Source of the DNA: JACCQS01 sp963766765
GTDB taxonomy: Bacteria; Actinomycetota; Actinomycetes; Mycobacteriales; Geodermatophilaceae
DNA length: 64,000 nt
Assembly (NCBI GenBank): GCA_963766765.1
Contig: CAVYBR010000004.1
Coordinates: 248,001 to 312,000, forward strand
Direction: 5' to 3'
Shown one piece after another: positions 32,631 through 40,157 of the stretch; position 1 is the stretch's first letter; every line of letters begins with the position of its first letter. The translations under genes were made by a program, and so were the position numbers. The notes under the pieces were generated by a model that ran no database searches, was not told the origin of the DNA, and saw only the letters and a list, made by a program, of their open reading frames with translations.

Positions 32631-33578
32631 ATGGCCGCAGCCGACGACTCCCGCAGCCACTCCCACGGACACTCGCACCACACGCATGGTCCGGCTGAGG
32701 GGCATGCCGGCGCCCGCCACCGCTGGCGACTTGCCGTCGCGTTCGGGTTGATTGCGGCGTTCTTCGTCGTGGAACTGGTCTTCGGACTGCTCTCCGGTTC
32801 GCTGGCCCTCATCTCCGACGCCGGACACATGGCAGCAGATGTGGTCGCGCTCGGCGCCGCCCTCGTCGCGACTCGCATCGCGACCCGGGTGGACAAGACC
32901 GGACGACGGACGTACGGCTCATACCGGGCAGAGGTCTTCGCCTCGCTGCTGGCCGTGCTCATGATGTTGGGCGCCGCGACCTTCGTTCTCATCGAGGCAG
33001 TGCGCCGGATCGGCTCGGCGGCCGAGGTCGCTGCCGGCCCCATGCTGCTCGTCGGAGCCATCGGACTCGCGATCAACGTCGTGGTGCTGCTGATGCTTCG
33101 GGCTGGGGCCGGTGAGAGTCTGAACGTCAAGGGCGCCTACCTCGAGGTTCTCGCAGACACTGCTGGTTCGGTCGGCGTGCTCGTTGCCGGGGGCCTCGTC
33201 GCGGCGACCGGGGCGACGTTGTGGGACACCGTGGTTGCCCTGGCGATCGGGCTGTTCGTCGTCGTCCGGGCGGTCTCGTTGGGCCGCCAGGTCTGGGCTG
33301 TGCTCGCCCAGCATGTGCCGGCGGGGGTCGAACCGGATGATGTGGCCGCCGACCTGCTCGGGGTGGAAGGTGTCATGAGCGTCCACGATCTCCACATGTG
33401 GACGCTGACATCAGGGATGCACGTGGCGACCGTGCACCTGGTCACCGGCGATTTGGCCGACAGTCACGGTGTGCTGGATCGGGCGCGCGAAGTGCTGCGC
33501 AGCCAGTACGGGATCGCGCACGCCACGCTGCAGATCGAGCCGGCCGATCACCAGGGCTGCGCCGAACTCGGCTGGTGA
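32631..33578 (+). CDS. Cation diffusion facilitator, CzcD/ZitB-type zinc exporter
   Basis: A 315-residue membrane exporter. The N-terminus is His-rich (SHSHGHSHHTHG) and the metal-site helices are ALISDAGHMAADVVAL (HxxxD) and EVLADTAGSVGVLVAG. Six transmembrane segments are predictable and the C-terminal domain (HDLHMWTLTSGMHVATVHLV) carries the cytosolic zinc site. It is coupled to the ArsR sensor upstream, forming a metal-resistance operon. Confidence 0.93.
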   Translation: MAAADDSRSHSHGHSHHTHGPAEGHAGARHRWRLAVAFGLIAAFFVVELVFGLLSGSLALISDAGHMAADVVALGAALVATRIATRVDKTGRRTYGSYRAEVFASLLAVLMMLGAATFVLIEAVRRIGSAAEVAAGPMLLVGAIGLAINVVVLLMLRAGAGESLNVKGAYLEVLADTAGSVGVLVAGGLVAATGATLWDTVVALAIGLFVVVRAVSLGRQVWAVLAQHVPAGVEPDDVAADLLGVEGVMSVHDLHMWTLTSGMHVATVHLVTGDLADSHGVLDRAREVLRSQYGIAHATLQIEPADHQGCAELGW

Positions 33579-33598
33579 GAAGCGGATTTCGGCCGGGA

Positions 33599-34270
33599 CT
33601 AGCGACGACTGGTCGGCGGATCGTCGCGTTGGTCGCGGTAGGCCTCGCCCACGTACTGCGCGCTGTCCCGGGCCCGGTTCTGCTCGTCCTGCTCGACCAA
33701 GTGGTTGATCAGTTGCTGGGTGTCGTCGGAGTTCGGGATGTTGGCGAAGACCTGCGGCGGACCCTCGCCGGCTGACTCGATGGTGAGCGTGCCGGCTCCG
33801 ATGATCCGGTCCCAGAGCGACTGCGTGTACGAAACGTCCGTGATGCGGGAGAGCCCGATGTCCTTGCCGGTCCGGCTCAAGATGCCGTGCCGCACCATCA
33901 CCCGGTGCGTCGTGATCACGTAATGCGTGGTGCGCCAGCGCAGGACGGGAATGATGACGAGCAGGATCAGGACGAGGAGAGCCAGCGCGATCACCACGAT
34001 GCGCAGGATGTCCTGAGCGCCGCCGTCCGGGATCACCGCGATGAGGAACGACGCGAGGCCCACGACGACGATGAACAGCACCGTGGGGACGAAGACAGTC
34101 AGCCAGTGCGGGTGCAAGTGCTTGACGACCTTCTCGTCGCCAGCCAGGAGGTTCTCGGGAAATGCCACGGTGTCAGCATGCCGCACGACTTCGCGGCTGC
34201 CTACTGGCGCAGCGCGTGCCGTGATCTTGACCTGTTCGGTCTGCGACGCGTCTGCACGACGTCTGGCCAC
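33599..34270 (-). CDS. Membrane PH-domain protein (bPH2, Rv3278c-like)
   Basis: A 223-residue membrane protein. PENLLAGDEKVVKHLHPHW precedes two long hydrophobic segments, LTVFVPTVLFIVVVGLASFL and IVVIALALLVLILLVIIPVL, then the cytoplasmic bacterial PH domain: YVITTHRVMVRHGILSRTGKDIGLSRITDVSYTQSLWDRIIG. The first 45 residues are Arg-rich and atypical; GTG 34168 (VAFPENLL) is a plausible alternative start and would match the length of mycobacterial homologues. Neighbour of birA, as in M. tuberculosis. Function unknown. Confidence 0.85.
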   Translation of the reverse strand: MARRRADASQTEQVKITARAAPVGSREVVRHADTVAFPENLLAGDEKVVKHLHPHWLTVFVPTVLFIVVVGLASFLIAVIPDGGAQDILRIVVIALALLVLILLVIIPVLRWRTTHYVITTHRVMVRHGILSRTGKDIGLSRITDVSYTQSLWDRIIGAGTLTIESAGEGPPQVFANIPNSDDTQQLINHLVEQDEQNRARDSAQYVGEAYRDQRDDPPTSRR

Positions 34271-34278
34271 CGCAGTGA

Positions 34279-35133
34279 CTAGGACGGCGGACGGGGCGGA
34301 CTTGTCGGACGTACGTGCACCACGTCCGCTGCAACGACTGTGGTCAGGGCGCCGTCCGCCGTGCGCACCTGTAGCCCACCCGAGGGGTCGATCGCCTCGG
34401 CAATCCCATGCAGTGCATCGCCGCGCGGAAGGTGCACGGTGACGGACCGGCCCAGCGTGGCGCAGTCGTTTCGGTAGGCAGCCAGCACACCGCTGCGGTC
34501 CGCGTCGCCGTTGGCCTCGGTCCAGGCGGCATACCGCGATTGAAGGGCGAGCACCAGCTCGACCAGCAGCCGGCCCCGGGACACCGGCGCTCCCCGAGCG
34601 AGCAGCGACGTGGCGCCGTCGGGCAACTCGTCGGCAGTGGTCGAGACGTTCACGCCGATACCGACCACGACCACGCCCTCGCCTGACTCCGCGAGGATCC
34701 CGGCGGCCTTGGTCTGGTCCGGGCCGAGCAGCAGGTCATTGGGCCACTTCAGGCCCACGTCGAGGTCGCTGACCTCGCGCACCGCGGTGATCAGTGCCAG
34801 GCCGGCGATGAGCGGAAGCCACCCCCAGGTCGCCGGCGGCGGCGACGGGCGCAGGAGCACAGTCAACGTGAGCCCGGCAGCCCGTGGACTGACCCAGGTC
34901 CGGGCGAGTCGCCCACGGCCGCTGACCTGTTCCTCGGCCACGACCAGAAAACCCTCCGGCGACCCGTCCCGCGCTGCTGCCGAGACTTCGACGTTCGTGG
35001 AGCCGACCGACCCGAGCACGACCGGCGGCGGCCAGGCCGAGCCGCGCCGGCGAAGCTCCGCGCCGATCACTTCGGCGTCCAGCGGCGCACGGAGCGCCGC
35101 GACCTCCGCTGGAACATCGGCAGGTTCGGGCAC
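34279..35133 (-). CDS. birA: Biotin--[acetyl-CoA-carboxylase] ligase
   Basis: Activates biotin as biotinyl-AMP and attaches it to the carboxyl-carrier lysine, here that of the adjacent acyl-CoA carboxylase alpha chain. 284 residues: the ligase loop SGRGRLARTW, LKWPNDLLLG, KAAGILAE and GIGVNV are all present. There is no N-terminal helix-turn-helix, so this is a monofunctional (group I) ligase. GTG 35133 lies 6 nt from TAGCGT. Divergent from accD5 with an 18-bp gap. Confidence 0.93.
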   Translation of the reverse strand: MPEPADVPAEVAALRAPLDAEVIGAELRRRGSAWPPPVVLGSVGSTNVEVSAAARDGSPEGFLVVAEEQVSGRGRLARTWVSPRAAGLTLTVLLRPSPPPATWGWLPLIAGLALITAVREVSDLDVGLKWPNDLLLGPDQTKAAGILAESGEGVVVVGIGVNVSTTADELPDGATSLLARGAPVSRGRLLVELVLALQSRYAAWTEANGDADRSGVLAAYRNDCATLGRSVTVHLPRGDALHGIAEAIDPSGGLQVRTADGALTTVVAADVVHVRPTSPPRPPS

Positions 35134-35138
35134 GCCGA

Positions 35139-35145
35139 TACGCTA
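35139..35145. promoter_or_regulatory. Shared bidirectional -10 box between birA and accD5
   Basis: TACGCTA on the plus strand reads TAGCGTA on the minus strand. TACGCT (35139-35144) is 7 nt before accD5 GTG 35152; TAGCGT (35145-35140) is 6 nt before birA GTG 35133. Both would give leaderless messages from the same 7 bp. Confidence 0.5.
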
Positions 35146-35151
35146 CGACCC

Positions 35152-36777
35152 GTGACTGTTGAGCCCAGCACCACGCCGGAGCCGTCGGCGGACCAGCCGG
35201 ACATCCACACCACTGCCGGAAAGCTGGCGGACTTCCGCCGGCACATCGACGAGGTCACCGAGGCCGGGCACTCGCGAGGCGCGCAGAAGCAGCACGATCT
35301 GGGCAAGATGACCGCCCGCGAGCGGATCGAGAAGCTGCTCGATGAGGGCACGTTCACCGAGCTCGACGAGTTCGCCCGGCACCGGCAGACCGTGTTCGGG
35401 ATGGAGAAGAAGCGTCCGTACGGCGACGGGGTCGTGACCGGCTACGGCACGATCGACGGTCGGCCGGTCTGCGTGTTCAGCCAGGACGTCACGGTATTCG
35501 GCGGCAGCCTCGGCGAGGTCTACGGAGAGAAGATCGTCAAGGTGCTCGACCTCGCCATGCGGAACGGGTGCCCCATCATCGGCATCAATGAAGGCGGCGG
35601 GGCCCGCATCCAGGAGGGGGTCGTCTCGCTGGGCCTCTACGGCGAGATCTTCCTGCGCAACGTGCACGCCTCCGGAGTGATCCCGCAGATCTCGCTCGTG
35701 ATGGGTGCCGCGGCCGGTGGCCACGTGTACTCGCCCGCGCTGACCGACTTCATCGTCATGGTCGACAAGACCTCGCAGATGTTCATCACCGGGCCGGACG
35801 TGGTCAAGACGGTGACCGGCGAGGACGTGACCCTCGAAGACCTGGGCGGCGCGCGAACACACAACACCAAGTCCGGGGTGGCGCATTACCTGGCCGAGGA
35901 CGAGGCCGATGCCCTCGATTACGTGAAGGCACTGCTTTCCTACCTGCCCTCCAACAATCTTGATCCCTTGCCGGTCGTGGACAACTTCCCGGTCGACACC
36001 GCTCTCCCGGGTGGGGTCACCGACCTCGACGGCGAACTCGACACCTTCATCCCCGATTCGGCCAACACCCCGTACGACATGCACCAGGTGCTCGAACACG
36101 TCCTCGACGACGGCGAATTCCTCGAGACTCAGGCGCTGTTTGCGCCCAACATCATCTGCGGCTTCGGTCGGATCGAGGGCCGCCCGGTCGGCGTGGTGGC
36201 CAATCAGCCGACTCAGTTCGCCGGAACCCTGGACATCAACGCATCGGAGAAGGCTGCCCGTTTCGTCCGTACGTGCGACGCGTTCAACGTCCCGGTGCTG
36301 ACCTTCGTCGACGTGCCGGGGTTCCTGCCCGGCACTTCACAGGAGTGGGACGGCATTATCCGGCGCGGCGCCAAGCTGATCTACGCCTACGCGGAGGCGA
36401 CTGTCCCGAAGGTCACGGTCATCACCCGCAAGGCCTACGGCGGTGCGTACGACGTGATGGGGTCCAAGCACCTGGGCGCTGACATCAACCTGGCCTGGCC
36501 GAGCGCGCAGGTCGCCGTCGTCGGTGCGCAGGGTGCGGTCGGCATCCTGTATCGCCGGGAGCTCGCCGCCGCCGAGGACCCGGAGGCATTGCGCGCCGAG
36601 AAGATCACCGAGTACGAGGACACGCTCGCCAATCCCTACATCGCCGCCGACCGTGGCTACATCGACGCGGTGATTCCGCCGTCCCACACGAGGATCCACG
36701 TCGTACGGGCATTGCGCCTGCTGGCCAACAAGCGCCAGACCCTGCCGCCGAAGAAGCACGGGAACATTCCGCTGTGA
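35152..36777 (+). CDS. accD5: Acyl-CoA (propionyl-CoA) carboxylase beta subunit
   Basis: Carboxyltransferase subunit that moves CO2 from carboxybiotin to propionyl- or acetyl-CoA. 541 residues with the crotonase-like halves: GEVYGEKIVKVLDLAMRNG, GINEGGGARIQEGV and MGAAAGGHVYSPAL in the first; FVDVPGFLPGTSQEWDGIIRRGAKL and KAYGGAYDVMGSKHL in the second. The downstream mutase operon makes propionyl-CoA the likely main substrate. GTG start; the stop overlaps the epsilon-subunit ATG. Confidence 0.95.
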   Translation: MTVEPSTTPEPSADQPDIHTTAGKLADFRRHIDEVTEAGHSRGAQKQHDLGKMTARERIEKLLDEGTFTELDEFARHRQTVFGMEKKRPYGDGVVTGYGTIDGRPVCVFSQDVTVFGGSLGEVYGEKIVKVLDLAMRNGCPIIGINEGGGARIQEGVVSLGLYGEIFLRNVHASGVIPQISLVMGAAAGGHVYSPALTDFIVMVDKTSQMFITGPDVVKTVTGEDVTLEDLGGARTHNTKSGVAHYLAEDEADALDYVKALLSYLPSNNLDPLPVVDNFPVDTALPGGVTDLDGELDTFIPDSANTPYDMHQVLEHVLDDGEFLETQALFAPNIICGFGRIEGRPVGVVANQPTQFAGTLDINASEKAARFVRTCDAFNVPVLTFVDVPGFLPGTSQEWDGIIRRGAKLIYAYAEATVPKVTVITRKAYGGAYDVMGSKHLGADINLAWPSAQVAVVGAQGAVGILYRRELAAAEDPEALRAEKITEYEDTLANPYIAADRGYIDAVIPPSHTRIHVVRALRLLANKRQTLPPKKHGNIPL

Positions 36778-36998
36778 TGAGTGAGCCGGAGGTTTCGCCG
36801 CCATTTCTGCGGATCGTTCGTGGCGACCCCAGTGCCGAGGAGATCGCGGCGCTGGTCGCTGTTCTGTCCGCCGCCTCCGGGAGTCGCCGGGTCGCCGCAC
36901 CCACACCCGGCTATGCGTGGTCAGCGAGGTCGAGGTTGCTCCGCGCATCCCCCGCGCCCGGCCCTGGCGCGTGGCTCGGGAGTGCCCGAGCGCGGTAG
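36777..36998 (+). CDS. Acyl-CoA carboxylase epsilon subunit
   Basis: A 73-residue protein beginning MSEPEVSPPFLRIVRGDPSAEEIAALVAVL, the conserved core of actinobacterial carboxylase epsilon subunits, which stabilise the alpha-beta complex. Its C-terminal part is low-complexity (Ser/Ala/Pro/Arg) with the usual tryptophan in YAWSAR. The ATG overlaps the accD5 TGA (TGATG), so stoichiometric co-translation is expected. maf follows after 11 bp. Confidence 0.88.
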   Translation: MSEPEVSPPFLRIVRGDPSAEEIAALVAVLSAASGSRRVAAPTPGYAWSARSRLLRASPAPGPGAWLGSARAR

Positions 36999-37009
36999 CG
37001 CGGGCGACC

Positions 37010-37624
37010 ATGTCCTTGGCTCCTCGATTCATTCTGGCCTCGGCTTCGGCCGGTCGGCTGCGGCTGCTCCGCCAGGCGGGGTTCGACCCGGAGGTCATCG
37101 TCAGCGGGGTGGACGAGTCCTCGGCTATGGCCGCCGATCCGGGGGAACTCGTCATGGAACTGGCGCTGACCAAGGCTGACACCGTTGCGGCAACGGTGAC
37201 CGACGGCCTGGTGCTGGGCGCCGACTCCCTGCTGGACATTGATGGCGAGGTGTTCGGCAAGCCCACCGACATCCATGCGGCGCGGCAGCGGTGGGCACAG
37301 CTGGCCGGCCGAACCGGGATCCTCCGGACGGGTCAGGCGCTGATGCTGATCGAGAACGACGAGGTCAACGGAACGGATGTCGCCGAAGCGGCCACGACCG
37401 TGCGCTTCGGCCGCCCCACCCCGGACGAACTCGAGGCGTACCTGGACTCCGGTGAGCCGCTCAGCGTGGCCGGTGCGTTCACGATCGATGGGCTCGGAGG
37501 GCAATTCATCGACTCGATCGACGGGGACGTCGGCACCGTGATCGGGCTCAGCCTCCCGCTGCTGCGCCGCCAAGCCGCGCGTCTGGGCATTCGCCTGAGT
37601 GCCTTGTGGTCCCACCAGACGTGA
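37010..37624 (+). CDS. maf: Maf family nucleotide pyrophosphatase
   Basis: Removes pyrophosphate from non-canonical or dTTP/UTP-type nucleotides; 204 residues. MSLAPRFILASASAGRLRLLRQAGF is the N-terminal motif, VLGADSLLDIDGEVFGKP carries the metal-binding aspartate, and FIDSIDGDVGTVIGLSLPLL is the conserved end. ATG 37010 is used because the family begins at this strand. An in-frame extension back to 36917 would overlap the epsilon gene. Confidence 0.92.
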   Translation: MSLAPRFILASASAGRLRLLRQAGFDPEVIVSGVDESSAMAADPGELVMELALTKADTVAATVTDGLVLGADSLLDIDGEVFGKPTDIHAARQRWAQLAGRTGILRTGQALMLIENDEVNGTDVAEAATTVRFGRPTPDELEAYLDSGEPLSVAGAFTIDGLGGQFIDSIDGDVGTVIGLSLPLLRRQAARLGIRLSALWSHQT

Positions 37625-37699
37625 CCAGTGGTTTACGACGGGTACCGCGGGGAATGACCTCCTAGGGTCGGTTGGCATCCCGGGCACTCATCCGGCCTA

Positions 37700-37734
37700 G
37701 GCGCCGCGGGTCTATGAAGATCGCCCGCGGCGCC
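37700..37734. terminator. Perfect 11-bp hairpin, likely bidirectional terminator
   Basis: GGCGCCGCGGG (37700-37710) and its complement CCCGCGGCGCC (37724-37734) flank a 13-nt loop between the convergent maf and VOC genes. The stem runs through the last codons of the VOC gene. There is no clear T-run, as is common in high-GC actinomycetes. Confidence 0.6.
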
Positions 37735-38131
37735 GCGGGTCGGGAAGCGGCTGAGTCAGCAGCCACAGATGGCCGAATGGGTCCATCAGTCGACCGTCCC
37801 GGCTGCCGTAGGCCTGATCCGCGACCGGGAAGACGACGGTGGCACCATTGGCGACCATCGCCTCAGCCCGAGCATCGGCATCAGGCACGTGCAGATGACA
37901 CAGCACTGGGCTGCCGCCAAGCGCCAGCGGACTCTTGTTCACGTCGCCGTCGGCCTGGGTCACCGAGAAGACGGACTCCCCCACCTGGATCTCAGAGTGC
38001 ACGATCCGCCCGGACGGATCGGCCATCCGGACCAGCTCCTTGCCGTCGAGCGCTGCCGCGTAGAAGTCCAGCGCCGCAGCGGCCTCGTGCACGACGAGGC
38101 GCAGTTGCACTGACGTTTGGGTCTCTGTCAT
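37712..38131 (-). CDS. VOC-family protein (PhnB/glyoxalase-like)
   Basis: 139 residues, start MTETQTSVQLRLVVHEAAAALDFYAAAL, later VLCHLHVPDADARAEAMVANGATVVFPVADQAYGSRDGRLMDPFGHLWLL. This is the PhnB-like one-chain subtype with DPFGHLW at the second metal site. Ligand unknown. ATG 38131 is used; the longer open frame to 38437 runs antisense to the aminotransferase. Divergent from that gene across 68 bp. Confidence 0.88.
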   Translation of the reverse strand: MTETQTSVQLRLVVHEAAAALDFYAAALDGKELVRMADPSGRIVHSEIQVGESVFSVTQADGDVNKSPLALGGSPVLCHLHVPDADARAEAMVANGATVVFPVADQAYGSRDGRLMDPFGHLWLLTQPLPDPRRRGRSS

Positions 38132-38199
38132 GTCTACAGACTCCGTGCTGCACCACTGCGCGTATAGAAGGAAACCGAACTGTTTGCCAGACTGCGCTG

Positions 38200-39543
38200 G
38201 TGACCGAGGTCTCCCGGCGAACGTTCCTCGGCAGGGCCGGGTTGGCCGCGGGTGGGATTGCGGCAGGCGGTGCCGGCCTCGGCCTGCTGACTGCGTGCAC
38301 GGACTCCGACGAGACGCAGAACGGGGCGCCGCCCGAGACGCCGCTGGATCCGCAGGACTGGGACTCGGTCCGCGCACAATTCCCCCTGAGTCGGGACCTG
38401 CTGCAGTTCTCCGCGTTCGTATTGGCTTCCCCGCCAAGGCCGGTCGCCGAAGCCATCCAGGCGCACCGGACCGGACTGGACGCGGACACCTCCGGCTATC
38501 TCGGGAACGAGGCTGACCTTGATGCCGGCGTCCTCGACGAGGCCGCGGCCTACTTCGAGACCGACCGAGGGTTCATTGCGCTGACCGACAGCACGACGAT
38601 GGGGCTGGGGCTGGTGTACGGCGGCCTCCGGATCACGCCCGGTCAGGAGGTCCTCACCACCGAGCACGACTTCTATGCGACCCATGAGGCCCTGCGATTG
38701 CGCACCGAACGAGATGGAATCGGAGTCCGCCGGGTGTCGCTCTACGACGACCCGTCGACCGCGTCGGTCGACGAGATCGTGACCCGGCTGGGCGCTGCCA
38801 TCACACCGATCACCCGCGCAGTGGCACTCACATGGGTGCATTCGGGCACCGGCGTCAAACTGCCGATAGCCGAGATCTCCGCTGAGATTGCCTCGCGGGC
38901 AACGAGTTTGGGCATGCAGCGTCCCCTGTTGTGCGTCGACGGCGTGCATGGTTTCGGCGTGGAGAACGCCACGCCGGGTGAATTGGGCTGTGATTTCCTG
39001 ATGAGCGGCTCTCACAAGTGGCTGTTCGGACCGCGCGGCACAGGCCTCGTCTGGGGCACTCCCGAGGCGTGGACACAGGTGAGCACGTCGATCCCCTCAT
39101 TTGCGCCGGGCGCCTTCGGCGCCCACATCCAGGACATCGCCCCCACCGACGTCCCGCCGGGCGAAGCTGCCACACCCGGCGGCTACAAGGCGTTCGAACA
39201 CCGCTGGGCCGTGGCCGAGGCCTTCGCATTCCACCAGAACATCGGTCAGGACCGGATCGCAGCGCGCACGCATGAACAGGCGACCCAACTCAAGGAGGGA
39301 CTCGGCGAGGGCAGTGGCGTGCGGGTGGTCACGCCGCTTGATTCGGAGCTGTCGGCCGGCATCGTCTGCCTCGAGGTCGACACCGGAGACATCTTCGAAC
39401 TACCGGCCATGCTCCGCGAGGAGTTCGGCCTGGTCGCCAGCATCACCCCGTACCGCACCCCGTACCTGCGGCTCGGACCCAGCATCGTCACCTCACCGAC
39501 GGAAGTGGAGAAGGCGATCGAGATCGTGGCCACACTCGGGTGA
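38200..39543 (+). CDS. Class V aminotransferase-like PLP enzyme with Tat/lipoprotein signal
   Basis: A 447-residue fold-type I PLP enzyme of the isopenicillin N epimerase/cysteine desulfurase group. The PLP lysine is in SGSHKWLFGPRGTG and the cofactor aspartate in LLCVDGVHGFGV. Unusually, the N-terminus is a twin-arginine signal (SRRTFLG, Arg6-Arg7) with an Ala/Gly-rich core ending in a lipobox LTAC (Cys33) and a Ser/Asp linker, predicting export in folded form with cofactor and lipid anchoring. GTG 38200 is the start. An AAC(2')-like acetyltransferase follows 4 bp after the stop. Substrate unknown. Confidence 0.88.
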   Translation: MTEVSRRTFLGRAGLAAGGIAAGGAGLGLLTACTDSDETQNGAPPETPLDPQDWDSVRAQFPLSRDLLQFSAFVLASPPRPVAEAIQAHRTGLDADTSGYLGNEADLDAGVLDEAAAYFETDRGFIALTDSTTMGLGLVYGGLRITPGQEVLTTEHDFYATHEALRLRTERDGIGVRRVSLYDDPSTASVDEIVTRLGAAITPITRAVALTWVHSGTGVKLPIAEISAEIASRATSLGMQRPLLCVDGVHGFGVENATPGELGCDFLMSGSHKWLFGPRGTGLVWGTPEAWTQVSTSIPSFAPGAFGAHIQDIAPTDVPPGEAATPGGYKAFEHRWAVAEAFAFHQNIGQDRIAARTHEQATQLKEGLGEGSGVRVVTPLDSELSAGIVCLEVDTGDIFELPAMLREEFGLVASITPYRTPYLRLGPSIVTSPTEVEKAIEIVATLG

Positions 39544-39547
39544 ATCG

Positions 39548-40081
39548 GTGACGGAAGTTCGGACCGCGCACACCTCGTGGCTGACCCCCGCCGATCACCG
39601 GGCTATCCGGGAGTTGCTCGACGAGGCGTTTGACGGAGACTTCACCGACGAGGACTACGAGCACGGCCTTGGCGGGATGCACGTCCTCGTCTCGGACGGG
39701 CAGACGCTCGTCGCCCATGGCTCGGTCGTGATGCGACGTTTGTTCCACGCCGGGCGGACCCTGCGTACTGGCTACGTCGAGGCAGTCGCGGTGCGCTCGG
39801 ATCAGCGCGGCCGCGGGCACGGCCATGCGGTGATGGCTGCGGTCGAGGACATCATCCAGGGCGGGTACGAGATCGGAGCGTTGAGCACGTCCGAGGCAGC
39901 CTTCGGTTTCTACGCGGCACGCGGCTGGCAACTCTGGCCCGGCACAGCGTCGGTGCTCTCGCCGCGCGGACTCGTTCGCACACCGGAGGAGGAGGGCGCC
40001 CTCTACCTGTTGCCGATGAGTGCCCGGTTGTCTGCTGACGGAGACCTGGCCTGTGACTGGCGCGACGGTGACGTCTGGTGA
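39548..40081 (+). CDS. Aminoglycoside 2'-N-acetyltransferase-like GNAT protein (AAC(2')-I family)
   Basis: 177 residues starting at GTG 39548. It follows the mycobacterial AAC(2')-I pattern throughout: AFDGDFTDEDYEHGLGGMHVLV, TGYVEAVAVRSDQRGRGHG (acetyl-CoA loop), GALSTSEAAFGFYAARGW and the C-terminal CDWRDGDVW. Chromosomal members of this family often have native roles unrelated to resistance, and may or may not act on aminoglycosides. It forms an operon with the exported PLP enzyme. Confidence 0.88.
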   Translation: MTEVRTAHTSWLTPADHRAIRELLDEAFDGDFTDEDYEHGLGGMHVLVSDGQTLVAHGSVVMRRLFHAGRTLRTGYVEAVAVRSDQRGRGHGHAVMAAVEDIIQGGYEIGALSTSEAAFGFYAARGWQLWPGTASVLSPRGLVRTPEEEGALYLLPMSARLSADGDLACDWRDGDVW

Positions 40082-40124
40082 GCCTGAGTGGGACGATCCT
40101 CACGGCCGGCTCAACCGGACTCGA

Positions 40125-40130
40125 TAGGGT
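40125..40130 (+). promoter_or_regulatory. Probable -10 box for the carboxylase alpha gene
   Basis: TAGGGT about 27 nt before GTG 40158, with the strong ribosome site GGAGGGAGG at 40141-40149 in the short leader. Unlike many starts here, this gene appears to be led. Confidence 0.35.
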
Positions 40131-40157
40131 CGCCCCGGTGGGAGGGAGGTCCGTACC

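Noticed and set aside
37672..38199. 176-residue N-terminal extension of the PLP enzyme
   Set aside because: Runs antisense through the VOC gene; the Tat signal at GTG 38200 is the credible start.
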